Position numbers and translations under genes: made by a program. The notes beneath the pieces are model-generated. The model saw nothing but the letters and a program-made list of their open reading frames with translations, was not told the origin of the DNA and ran no database searches. From Paraburkholderia sp. CNPSo 3274 (GTDB taxonomy: Bacteria > Pseudomonadota > Gammaproteobacteria > Burkholderiales > Burkholderiaceae), in NCBI RefSeq assembly GCF_024206475.1, contig NZ_JAMBPR010000063.1, positions 1 through 52,458 of the forward strand: DNA of 52,458 nt. The letters run 5' to 3'. Every line of letters starts with the position of its first letter. Positions within the stretch are counted from its first letter, which is position 1. Positions 45,801-52,458 of the stretch are shown here, in pieces.

Positions 45801-45952
45801 GTGCGGGCGCGGCCGGCCGCAACGCGATGGGACTCGTGATCTTCACGGGGATGTCGATCGGCACGCTATTCACGCTGTTCGTCGTGCCCGCGATGTATAT
45901 GTTCCTCGCCGCGGACCATCATCGGGACAGGGAGCATCCGGAGCAGACCTGA
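42899..45952 (+). CDS. RND multidrug efflux pump, HAE1/MexB-like
   Basis: The 1017-residue inner membrane pump starts MKFTDIFIERPVLASVVSLL and has the two six-helix halves with porter domains. The proton-relay pair is Asp400-Asp401 in LVVDDAIIVVENV, and a conserved GRSKREALEEAAGVRLRPI follows near residue 930. It is about 25-30 residues shorter than AcrB. The family exports drugs, dyes or aromatic acids. The whole operon shows strongly Burkholderia-like codon use and no local regulator. The substrate is not predictable. Confidence 0.95.
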   Translation: MKFTDIFIERPVLASVVSLLILVLGLRSLAALKVSEYPQTENGVVTITTAYYGASADTMAGFITQPLEAAIAQAQGIDYMSSTSTTGVSTITATLRLNYDSNRALTEINTQIASVRNQLPPQAQQPVLTVQVGQTTDAMYMGFYSNVLPSNNVTDYLLRVVKPKLDSVQGVQTAEVLGGRQFALRAWLDSSRLAAHNVTAADVFTALGNNNYLATLGTTKGQMISVDLNAGTDLHSVEDFRKLVVKQKNGAIVRLEDVANVVLGADNYDFNVAFSGKRSVFIGIKAAPDANVLDVAKRVRTIFPDLQKQFPTGMTGDVVYDATDFINTAIAEVVKTLVEALLIVTVVIFLFLGSLRAVIVPVIAMPLSLIGTFFVMQVLGYSINLLTLLALVLAIGLVVDDAIIVVENVDRHMKEEGKQTFDAALIAARELGGPILAMTVVLIAVYVPIGFQGGLTGALFTEFAFTLAGAVTVSGVIALTLSPMMCSRFFRTDQQSGRFARFVDRQFERVHHGYRRLLHAMLDTWPVFVVMGALLLCGTVYLFMTSQSELAPQEDQGIVLSQILGPPNATIQQMQTYADQVFEISKQLPEYSQMFQLTGVPTLNQGIGGVLFKTWDERKKGATQLQQELQQKWNGIAGARVAAFQFPPLPGAQGLPVQFVISTTEPFGNLNEVSQAVLQKARESGMFFFVDSDLKIDKPESVLLVDRDKVASLGLTQSDVGQTLGAALGGNFVNYFSIAGRSYKVIPQVLQTDRLNPSQVLDYYLRTPDGSVIPASTVTHLKRNVVPESINHFQQLNSATISGVLAPGISQGEVLDFLRKATSDVAPTGYTADYSGLSRQFVQESGGFVTTLLLATIIVFLALAAQFESFRDPVVILVSVPMALFGALIFINVGLTTLNIYTQVGLVTLMGLVSKHGILIVQFANELQRTGRSKREALEEAAGVRLRPILMTTAAMVLGVVPLVIASGAGAAGRNAMGLVIFTGMSIGTLFTLFVVPAMYMFLAADHHRDREHPEQT

Positions 45953-45967
45953 GCAACTGAAGAGATT

Positions 45968-46132
45968 TCAGGATTTTCTGGATGTTTTCGCCACAAATGG
46001 TGTGGGTATGTGCTGAACCTTCTCGCTTCCACACTTCGGGCAAGGCGGATGAGCGGTTACATGTTCAGCAAGATGCTCGGCATGCTCGAACATCTCACCG
46101 CACTTCTCGCACCTGTACTGGTAAGTCGGCAT
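45968..46132 (-). CDS. FmdB-family zinc-ribbon protein, 54 residues
   Basis: A short gene on the minus strand, too small for usual length cut-offs. It starts MPTYQYRCEKCGEMFEHAEH with Cys8-x2-Cys11, and a second knuckle HPPCPKCGSEKVQHI carries Cys31-x2-Cys34. This matches FmdB-type zinc ribbons (MPxYxYxCxxCG). ATG 46132 follows AGAGGAA. It is convergent with the RND pump gene, 15 bases from its stop. The role of FmdB proteins is regulatory or unknown. Confidence 0.85.
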   Translation of the reverse strand: MPTYQYRCEKCGEMFEHAEHLAEHVTAHPPCPKCGSEKVQHIPTPFVAKTSRKS

Positions 46133-46217
46133 GGTATTCCTCTAACGAGAATCCGGGCGAGAACCCGTTCTAGTGCAGGCAATGGGTGCGCTCTTCGGTG
46201 TCGGCCCGCGCCGCCAG

Positions 46218-46373
46218 CTAGTGCTTGCGATGCATCCAGCTCAAGTGATGCGTGTCGAGCCACTGGCTCAGGCTCTCTCCCGGGTGATCGCGCCTGTAGC
46301 GACGGGACAGGGCCATGACAACGACAACGAGAACCACAAGGCCAACCCAAAAACTGATCATTGACTGAGTCAT
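46218..46373 (-). CDS. Small membrane protein, 51 residues
   Basis: ATG 46373 follows AAGGAGG. One membrane helix (FWVGLVVLVVVVMAL) is followed by a basic stretch RRYRRDHPGESLSQWLDTHH. It resembles short Burkholderia membrane proteins of unknown function and lies upstream of the FmdB gene on the same strand, so they may be cotranscribed. Confidence 0.65.
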   Translation of the reverse strand: MTQSMISFWVGLVVLVVVVMALSRRYRRDHPGESLSQWLDTHHLSWMHRKH

Positions 46374-46606
46374 GGCAGCCTCCTTCGGGAATGCGACCAT
46401 GCCTGAATTCTAGTGCCGAGGCGGCGGAATTCGCCCAGAAAGTTGTCGCGGCGATCATTTCCGATCAGCGCGCGTAGCACGGATCACGTCCGCAACCCTG
46501 TGGTATGTCTATTCCCATTGCCTAAAATGAAGTGTTGCGGGGGCAGGGGCAGCAGGGCCGTACCCCACGCGGCTCTCCCGAACGTTGCCTGTAACGGGGA
46601 ACCGTG

Positions 46607-46678
46607 ATGGCGAGTTATGTAGGGCTTGCACAATTCACCGATCAGGGCATCTGCGCGATCATCGGCAAGCTGCCTTGA
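46607..46678 (+). pseudogene. N-terminal remnant of a GYD-domain protein
   Basis: MASYVGLAQFTDQGICAI matches the start of GYD proteins (MATYIxLxxFTDQGI), after which a stop at 46676-46678 cuts the frame. The remaining 70 or so residues of the domain are not found downstream. Confidence 0.5.
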
Positions 46679-46764
46679 TCTTGTGACCTGCCGACCGCGT
46701 AACCCATGCTCCCCGCCGCGCTGCGCGGGCGACGCGACCCGTGTTTTTCTATCGAGGAGGTCAC

Positions 46765-46968
46765 ATGAAGACCCAGGACAAAGGCGACGTGCGTGCATTC
46801 GTGCAGACGGCCGAACAGATCGGCGGATGGGTGTGGGTTATCTCGCTCGTCGACTTCGATGCGCGCGAAGTGCGGCGCTCGCTCGTAGCCGAAGAACCCT
46901 TCTCCACGGAGCGCGCGGCGAAGGACGCGGGCCACGCTCGTCTCGAAGCGCTCGCACACGATCAGTAG
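46765..46968 (+). CDS. Small hypothetical protein, 67 residues
   Basis: ATG 46765 follows CGAGGAGGTCAC. The product looks like a compact alpha/beta domain (WVWVISLVDFDAREVRRSLV, STERAAKDAGHARLEAL), of a type often annotated as unknown in Burkholderia. No partner is obvious. Confidence 0.65.
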   Translation: MKTQDKGDVRAFVQTAEQIGGWVWVISLVDFDAREVRRSLVAEEPFSTERAAKDAGHARLEALAHDQ

Positions 46969-47292
46969 CTGCGCCCATGTGTGCAGCGGGTTAACGCACG
47001 TTGCGCCGCATTCATGAAGGTATCCTGAATACATTGCGGGCATGGAGCAGGCAGGAGAGGGCGCTCGGCGGCTGAGGTAATTTGCCTTGAGGGCGGTCCC
47101 ACTGTCCGTCCATTGCCTGCCAGTCCCAGTTCGATCCTTGGTCACCTCCGAGGCGTACGGGCTTTCACGTCCGCGCCAGCTAATCCCCGCCGTCGCCAGG
47201 CATATGGCCGTTCTAATATTGGATTGCGAACTCGCTGCTACTCCCCGGGGACGACCCATGACAACCGGACCGGATTGTCCTGCCCGATGTAG
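46969..47292. other. Intergenic stretch, nothing recognised
   Basis: No reading frame has coding character, and no clear promoter or terminator signals are seen. Confidence 0.5.
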
Positions 47293-47745
47293 TCATCGAC
47301 GCATTCGGGAAGTCGTGCTTTTCTCTTCCCGCATCGATGGCGTAAAGGTAATTCCTACCAGCAATCCTTCCGGCCCGATGAAGCGACTGACGGTCTGGCC
47401 CCACGGCTCATTCCGGTTCCTGACCAGCATGCGATACCCTCGTGATTCAAGTTCTGCCGTAGCCGCTTCGACGTTGTCGACATCGAACTCGATCCAGGCT
47501 TGCGGGATGGGTACGTCACGAGGCCACGAATCCGTGCCGAAGCACGACTGGGCGGCCTGAGAGAGCGGCCACAAAGCGAAAGTATTTGCGCCTCTCAGAC
47601 TCTCTGTATGGAGGTAGCCGCCTTTCTCTTCCTCGAAGGGGATACCGAAGTCCCGGCTGTAGAGCTCGCGGCTTGCCTGGGCTTCAATCACAATCGGGCC
47701 AAAGCCTGCGATGAACAGGGCCGTGGTTTTGGGGACCTTTTCCAT
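47293..47745 (-). CDS. VOC-family (glyoxalase/bleomycin-resistance-like) protein
   Basis: ATG 47745 follows AAAGGAG. The 150-residue protein shows paired beta-alpha-beta units (FGPIVIEAQASRELYSRDFG, AWIEFDVDNVEAATAELESR) with the LVGITFTPS end typical of VOC proteins. Metal ligands are not fully clear. It stands alone; function is unknown. Confidence 0.75.
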   Translation of the reverse strand: MEKVPKTTALFIAGFGPIVIEAQASRELYSRDFGIPFEEEKGGYLHTESLRGANTFALWPLSQAAQSCFGTDSWPRDVPIPQAWIEFDVDNVEAATAELESRGYRMLVRNRNEPWGQTVSRFIGPEGLLVGITFTPSMREEKSTTSRMRR

Positions 47746-47904
47746 GGCTTCTCCTTTGCTGCGAATGAGCGGCGCCATGCGGAACGAACATGTCCGCCCG
47801 CGCCCGTCGAACTGATGTGGCGGCCAGGCGATCGCGCGGGTTCGGTAGCGCTCGCGGCATCGACTGTGTGCGTCACGTCACAGGCGTACGCCTTCAAAAG
47901 TCGC

Positions 47905-48549
47905 TCAGTTCTGGATGTTTTCCTCGCAGTCTTCCCAGTACCGAAGCGGGTCGAGATGTTGTGGATAGCGTAAGTTGAGCCACTCTGAAAGCCTGGTCCA
48001 ATCTGGATGGTTGGTACCGGTTTGAGCAGACCAGATCGACGACCGTTCAAGAATTTGACCGTTCCCGCGATCACGGACCAGCAAACTGCCTAGTCCGCTT
48101 GAACTGTTCGTCTGTGACTCAACCAGATACCTTGGCAAGATCCTGAGCTCAGCATCCTCGGCCCATCCGTATACGGCGCGGACCACTCCAGAGGGATCTC
48201 GCAGCTCTGTGGGTCCGCTTGCCGGGCGAACGGCCGTCCATCCTTCAGGGAACTCGGTGACAACCTGGTTTTTACTTTCCCTCACCCACTTCAAGCGCCA
48301 TGCCCGCGCCATCGACTCGCGCATGCGAGACACCGACTCGTAGCCAGCAGGCAACTCGATTGCCATCGGAAGAGCGATAAGGTTGTCTTTCCAGAGTCTG
48401 GTTTCGTCGTCGACGCGCTTAACCTCGTCGAACATCGCTGCCTCAAATGGGTTCTCGGGCCGGCTCGATACTCTCGCCTTCCCTTGAGGCAATCCCTCAA
48501 AAAGGCGCTCAGCATCATGCCGGGTAAGTTTCGTCTTTCCTTTTTTCAT
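47905..48549 (-). CDS. Hypothetical protein, 214 residues
   Basis: The product is soluble with an Arg/Lys-rich N-terminus (KKGKTKLTRHDAERLFEGLP) and two Trp-containing helices (RAWRLKWVRESKNQ, SEWLNLRYPQHLDPLRYW). There is no recognised domain. The ribosome site is weak (GTAGAGAG). Codon use is a little less GC-biased than its neighbours, which fits horizontal acquisition. Confidence 0.6.
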   Translation of the reverse strand: MKKGKTKLTRHDAERLFEGLPQGKARVSSRPENPFEAAMFDEVKRVDDETRLWKDNLIALPMAIELPAGYESVSRMRESMARAWRLKWVRESKNQVVTEFPEGWTAVRPASGPTELRDPSGVVRAVYGWAEDAELRILPRYLVESQTNSSSGLGSLLVRDRGNGQILERSSIWSAQTGTNHPDWTRLSEWLNLRYPQHLDPLRYWEDCEENIQN

Positions 48550-48627
48550 TTTGTCTCTCTACAGCAAGGTTGCCATCAACACCTGGGCTCTGACGACCGA
48601 AATCAGGCGCCACTTTCTCTCACGCGC

Positions 48628-48815
48628 TTGAACACGCTCGCGATCCTATTCTGCGCCATTCGCTTGTTAACGGCTTGCGGCCGCAATGACGCGGCCGGCG
48701 CGGCCATCGTCCGGACCCGCTATCTTTCAGCTACGGGTTCGCCTGGAAATACGGCAACAACGTTACCAGCTTCACGGTGTCGCCCGTTGCATTGCCTTCG
48801 CTGGACGGCGAATGA
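48628..48815 (+). pseudogene. Small lipoprotein gene with an internal frameshift
   Basis: A TTG-started frame gives LNTLAILFCAIRLLTACGRN, a lipoprotein signal with lipobox LTAC. The matching mature end SFSYGFAWKYGNNVTSFTVS through LPSLDGE and a stop occurs only in another frame, starting near 48716. Repairing one indel would give a short intact lipoprotein. No family is recognised. Confidence 0.4.
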
Positions 48816-48897
48816 ACGGGGGGGAGCAGGATGGCCGTCCGGAGATAGTCGGTTACGTCCAGTGTTAGAATCGTCACCTTTTTCCTGGAAACAACAA

Positions 48898-49212
48898 ATG
48901 TCCTGGTTCATCTATGAAGTGCCCGAATACAACGAAGACGGGGCGCGCATCGAACCCTTCAGCGACCTGCGTAGCCGCGTCCTGAAAGTCAGTGGGCAGG
49001 CAATGGCTGACGAACTGGAGAGCATCCGCCAGAACGCCGCGACGACGGCGGACACACCCACGCGCCCGCTGCGTGCTGCGGAAAATCCTCACGTCTTCCC
49101 GATTCCCTATGCCGACTCCATGATCCTGGTCGGGTTCATTTTCGAACTGAAACGCGAGTTCCGACATCTGGTGGTGTCACCCGTCGAAATGCCCTGGCTA
49201 AAAGACGCGTAA
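48898..49212 (+). CDS. Hypothetical protein, 104 residues
   Basis: The frame starts at ATG 48898 with only CTGGAAAC upstream. The soluble product (MSWFIYEVPEYNEDGARI, DELESIRQNAATTADTPT, VGFIFELKREFRHLVVSPVE) looks like a small alpha/beta protein of unknown function. The upstream frameshifted lipoprotein may have been part of the same unit. Confidence 0.6.
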   Translation: MSWFIYEVPEYNEDGARIEPFSDLRSRVLKVSGQAMADELESIRQNAATTADTPTRPLRAAENPHVFPIPYADSMILVGFIFELKREFRHLVVSPVEMPWLKDA

Positions 49213-49562
49213 AAATCGGGACGACCGAAGCAGCCTCAAACCTGAGAGACAAACTACACGGCCGGCGGCGTCATGTCGGGAAGCCGTTTCAATGACCCGG
49301 ACGCCTGATTCCGATTCTTCAATTGTGCCACCGCTTGGCGAAGCAGATCGTTGGCGATTTCAGGGGCCCGAACGGCCGAATGTGGCCGTACCCTGGAAAT
49401 TTGCAACAGCTCGGCAGACGGTCAGCAAACTATCGCATCGACCGGTTGAACCCGCCGTGAATCAACGGTCATTGGCCACGGCAGCAAACCAGCGAATTTG
49501 GGCTGAAGCGCAGCCCGTGCGAACTCGCGGCGTCGCGTGAGTCACCGGCGGCCTAATCTGCG
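49213..49562. other. Intergenic stretch, nothing recognised
   Basis: 350 bases without a credible gene. Frames are open on the plus strand but show no family resemblance or ribosome site. Confidence 0.5.
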
Positions 49563-50345
49563 TTACATCGTCAAGTCTGCGTCAGCAAGCACGGACGCGG
49601 TTGGCGCCATATCGCTTTCGTCGAGCGTTTGTGGAATGAAGTCTTGCAGAAAATCTACCCAGCTTCTGATCTTCGCATCCAGATACTCGCGAGATACGTA
49701 AAGAACGCGAATGTGAGTCTCATTCATGCGATGCGTCGGCAGTACGCGTAGCAGCGTGCCGTTGCGCAGCCACGGCATCGCAGTCCATAGCGGCAGCGCG
49801 CCAATGCCTCGGCCGTCGCGCAATGCAAGCGCCATGGCTTCCGCTACGTTGACCTGAAAGGGCGACGGAGGAAGCTCAAAGGTTTCCGTGCCATGAGGAC
49901 CATCCAGATTCCATCGACTCTGCGGGAATACCGGACTACTGGTGCGCATGCAGGTGTGAGCGGCGAGGTCGGCCACCGTGGAAGGGATGCCATGCCGGGT
50001 GAGATACGAAGGCGACGCGCACAAAACGTTACAGGTCTTCGCGACCGGGACAGACACGAGTCCGGAGTCCGGCAATTCAGTCGCGCCCAGGTGAATCGAC
50101 ACGTCGTAGCCTTCTTCGATCAGGTCGGGAACGTGCTGTGAAAGCGTCAATTCGACGGAGACTTGCGGAAACAGCTCCTGGTAGCGCAGGACCGCGGGCA
50201 TCACATAGTGCTGACCGAAACTGGCGGTGGCATGTACGCGCAGGCGACCCGACGGCTGCAAGTGTGCATTCGATGCCTCCGCCTCCGCCTGATCCTATAG
50301 GCGGCCGGTTTCCGACACCAGCAGGGCCACACGCCATTCAGTCGG
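49563..50345 (-). pseudogene. LysR-type regulator lacking its DNA-binding domain
   Basis: The C-terminal LysR effector domain is intact (QPSGRLRVHATASFGQHYVM through LREYL-like end; 232 residues from an internal ATG at 50261). The frame continues upstream as DQAEAEASNAHL, the linker helix, and then meets a TAG stop at 50295-50297. On the far side the same frame reads RVALLVSETGRL, which resembles the end of the LysR helix-turn-helix region. About 60 residues of HTH are missing, so the protein cannot bind DNA normally. It abuts the oxidase gene, which suggests a deletion joined them. Confidence 0.7.
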
Positions 50346-50355
50346 AACGCGTCGT

Positions 50356-51294
50356 TCAGGCCAGTATTGCGCGACCAATCTCGCGAATCGCCACCGTGCC
50401 GAGCATTGCCATGTTTCGGTCGACTTCGTCCCTGAGAAGGCCGATTGCATGCCGAACACCCGACGCGCCGCCCACCGCCGCGGCATACATGAACGGGCGC
50501 CCGGCGAATACGAACTGCGCACCGAGCGCGAGCGCCTTCAGAACATCTCCGCCGCGCCGGATTCCGCTGTCCATCATTACGACAGTCTTGTCACCAACCG
50601 CATCGCAAATCTGCGGCAATACGGATAGCGGTTCGACCGCCCCGTCCAGTTGGCGCCCTCCGTGGTTCGACACGATGATCCCGTCCGTGCCAATCGCGAC
50701 TGCGCGCCTCGCGTCGTCCGCGTGAAGGATGCCTTTGATGACCAGATTCCCGCTCCAACGCTGACGAATGCTTGCGATGTCCGACCATGACAGATGGTCG
50801 CGTCCGGTGGTGTCGCGTACCGCCGAAGCGGACAGCATCGGCGCCCCTCGCGTCGCGAACGAGTTCTCGAAGTGGGACATGCCGTGATGGATCAGCGTTC
50901 GGGCGAAGGTGCCAAGCAGCCAGCGCGGATGGGAAATGCCGTCCATCGCGAGACGCAGCGACGGGCGCAACGGCAGCGAGAAGCCCGTGCGCACGTCGCC
51001 GGGGAGATAGGCCTGAAACCAGGTGCGCGGCGCTGCTGCCTGCACCGTCTCCATCGGAATGAGCGAGGAACCGCTCATGATCGCAGGGATATTTTCATCC
51101 ATCGCGGCCGTGGCCAACGCAATGTCGCCTCGATATGCCGAAATGGCACTAATTCCGACCGGTGCGATTCCGAACGGGGACGAGTAGGTGTGGTTGAAGA
51201 TCGTTGTCTGCTGTGATCGGTGAGACACGTCGACAAGCACTCTCGTGCGGAACTTCAAGCGTTCGAACGCAGCGCGATTCGCCGCGATCGACAT
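50356..51294 (-). CDS. FMN-dependent alpha-hydroxyacid oxidase/dehydrogenase, 5' end damaged
   Basis: The first in-frame start (ATG 51294) gives 312 residues with core motifs of lactate/glycolate/mandelate enzymes: SPFGIAPVGIS, ATAAMDENIPAIMSGSS, LVIKGILHADDA, IIVSNHGGRQLDG with catalytic His and Arg, and GIRRGGDVLKALALGA. Family homology continues upstream of this ATG as HSLADFEGAARRVLPRPLFG and YISGAAEDEM, to about 51425, without any ATG, GTG or TTG start. The true start has probably been lost by a frameshift or rearrangement. Activity is doubtful. Confidence 0.8.
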   Translation of the reverse strand: MSIAANRAAFERLKFRTRVLVDVSHRSQQTTIFNHTYSSPFGIAPVGISAISAYRGDIALATAAMDENIPAIMSGSSLIPMETVQAAAPRTWFQAYLPGDVRTGFSLPLRPSLRLAMDGISHPRWLLGTFARTLIHHGMSHFENSFATRGAPMLSASAVRDTTGRDHLSWSDIASIRQRWSGNLVIKGILHADDARRAVAIGTDGIIVSNHGGRQLDGAVEPLSVLPQICDAVGDKTVVMMDSGIRRGGDVLKALALGAQFVFAGRPFMYAAAVGGASGVRHAIGLLRDEVDRNMAMLGTVAIREIGRAILA

Positions 51295-51617
51295 TTCGTC
51301 CTCCGCTGCGCCGGAAATATAGCCGAAGAGCGGACGCGGCAGAACGCGCCGTGCCGCCCCCTCGAAGTCCGCGAGTGAGTGGATCTGGCGCAGCCGCCGG
51401 GGGAGATGTTGCTTGACCCCGTAAGCCGCTTGTTCAATTCGCCCGACGGGCGTCGTCTCAGCAGGCGGCGGGAGCTTTCTCCTGCCGTTCGCGCATTCGT
51501 GAAGGAATCCCTTGCGCTGCTCACCGGTCGTGCCCCATCAAACCCAACTTGAATTGAGCTCGCGCGCCTGTTGGTGACTGCCCATGGAGAGTTAATCAGG
51601 ATGGCTATGTAATTATT

Positions 51618-52178
51618 TTAATCAAGCTTGACCTCGAAGCCGCGTCGTACCGCGGGGCGCTCGAACATTGCGTCGTACCATCGCTTGACGTTTGGGTAGT
51701 CTGCAAGATCGACCTTGTGCCGCTCGTGTCGCCACGCCCAGCCAACGATGGCAAAGTCGGCGATCGAAAGGTCGCCAGCCACGTACTCATGGCTGGCCAG
51801 CCTTTTATTCAGCACCGAATAAAGCCGCCGTGTTTCGTCTGAGAAGCGTTTGAGACCGTAGCGTCTATCGTCTTCTGACGCGAGGGCGGCAAAGTGGTGC
51901 ACCTGCCCGGGTATAGGCCCGAACCCGCCCATCTGCCACATCAGCCATTCGATCACGGGCACCCGCTCGCGTAGGCCGCGTGGGAGAAATCGGCCAGTCT
52001 TTTCCCCAAGATAGAGAAGGATCGCGCCCGATTCGAACACGCTGATGGGCTGACCATCGGGGCCGTCTGGATCGATGATGGCCGGAATCTTGTTGTTCGG
52101 GCTGATGGATAGAAATGACGGCTCGAACTGCTCGCGGTTGGCGATATTTACAGGCCGAACGATGTACGGCAACGCCAT
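51618..52178 (-). CDS. Glutathione S-transferase family protein, truncated by the IS5 element
   Basis: From ATG 52178 the 186-residue product matches the GST/YghU-like fold with the thioredoxin-domain cis-Pro in KIPAIID and a helical C-terminal domain (IADFAIVGWAWRHERHKVDL). Family homology extends about 12 codons upstream (NGRKASVALEEM) and stops near 52215, where the mobile element begins. The first strand with the glutathione-activating Ser/Cys/Tyr is therefore gone. The remnant is probably inactive. Confidence 0.75.
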   Translation of the reverse strand: MALPYIVRPVNIANREQFEPSFLSISPNNKIPAIIDPDGPDGQPISVFESGAILLYLGEKTGRFLPRGLRERVPVIEWLMWQMGGFGPIPGQVHHFAALASEDDRRYGLKRFSDETRRLYSVLNKRLASHEYVAGDLSIADFAIVGWAWRHERHKVDLADYPNVKRWYDAMFERPAVRRGFEVKLD

Positions 52179-52300
52179 TTCCTCGAGCGCGACGCTGGCC
52201 TTGCGGCCATTAGCAGGTTGCTGAAGTACCGCTGAAACATGTCATCGCGCAGAGTTCGTGAAGCGTTGATAGATGAACCACCACTTACCCACTGGAGATC

Positions 52301-52458
52301 ATGCGCGGCGCCGACACTTTCACCGAGAGTTTGTTTTCCGTGCGCAAGCTGGACGACTTCGTCCCCAAGTCGCATCCGTTGCGTTCGATCCGCGTAATGG
52401 CGAACGAAGCGCTGGCGAAGATGGATCGACTGTTCGCCGAGATGTACGAAGCGGACAT
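52301..52458 (+). CDS. IS5-family transposase, partial
   Basis: ATG 52301 follows CTGGAGATC and the frame runs off the window after 52 residues. It starts MRGADTFTESLFSVRKLDDF and continues with HPLRSIRVMANEALA, typical of the N-terminus of IS5-type transposases of Burkholderia. The left end of the element probably lies near 52212-52300 and is marked by TTGCTGAAGTACCGCTGA. Confidence 0.8.
   Translation, partial: MRGADTFTESLFSVRKLDDFVPKSHPLRSIRVMANEALAKMDRLFAEMYEAD

Overview
The window looks like accessory DNA from a Burkholderiales bacterium, most likely Paraburkholderia, Caballeronia or a close relative. The basis is high GC, Burkholderia-like codon use, and the families present: NodT-type RND efflux, an AIFM3-like Rieske reductase, an FMN-dependent alpha-hydroxyacid oxidase, IS66 and IS5 elements, and many small Burkholderia-type proteins. 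No rRNA, tRNA, CRISPR array or phage structural genes were seen. Insertion sequences sit at both ends: an IS66-type tnpA at the left edge and an IS5-type transposase at the right edge. Both appear to have clipped the neighbouring host gene. At least eight gene remnants lie between intact genes, which suggests a decaying secondary replicon or island.

Region 1 (0-8 kb) is one nitrogen-assimilation operon: an ABC ATPase shortened by the IS66 element, two DUF1989 proteins, a 1199-residue biotin carboxylase annotated in most genomes as urea carboxylase, and allophanate hydrolase. Gene content, and an Asp at the position where I recall true urea carboxylases having Asn, point to guanidine rather than urea as substrate: guanidine to carboxyguanidine to allophanate to ammonia and CO2.

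Region 2 (8-24 kb) is a loose set. It holds a LuxR-type regulator, an isochorismatase-like hydrolase, a cobalamin-type radical SAM enzyme next to a flavoprotein (an uncharacterised pair), a periplasmic epoxide-hydrolase-like enzyme, a secreted beta-propeller-like protein, a MOSC-reductase-ferredoxin fusion, a META/DUF4377 lipoprotein, and a CopZ-like copper chaperone behind a MerR/CueR-type promoter. SDR, chemotaxis-receptor and GAF fragments lie between them.

Region 3 (24-38 kb) starts with a Tat-exported flavin amine oxidase overlapping a c-type cytochrome gene, the arrangement seen with amine dehydrogenases that donate electrons to cytochrome c. A run of small proteins follows, then a rhomboid protease, a phaZ remnant, a monogalactosyldiacylglycerol-synthase-like glycosyltransferase translationally coupled to a membrane protein, alpha-glucan phosphorylase, and an alpha/beta hydrolase pair.

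Region 4 (38-52 kb) has a Rieske-FAD reductase divergent from a complete RND efflux operon (outer membrane lipoprotein, fusion protein, pump). After it come an unlisted-size FmdB zinc-ribbon gene, small membrane and hypothetical genes, a VOC protein, and a decayed stretch with LysR, alpha-hydroxyacid oxidase and glutathione S-transferase genes that all look damaged at their 5' ends.
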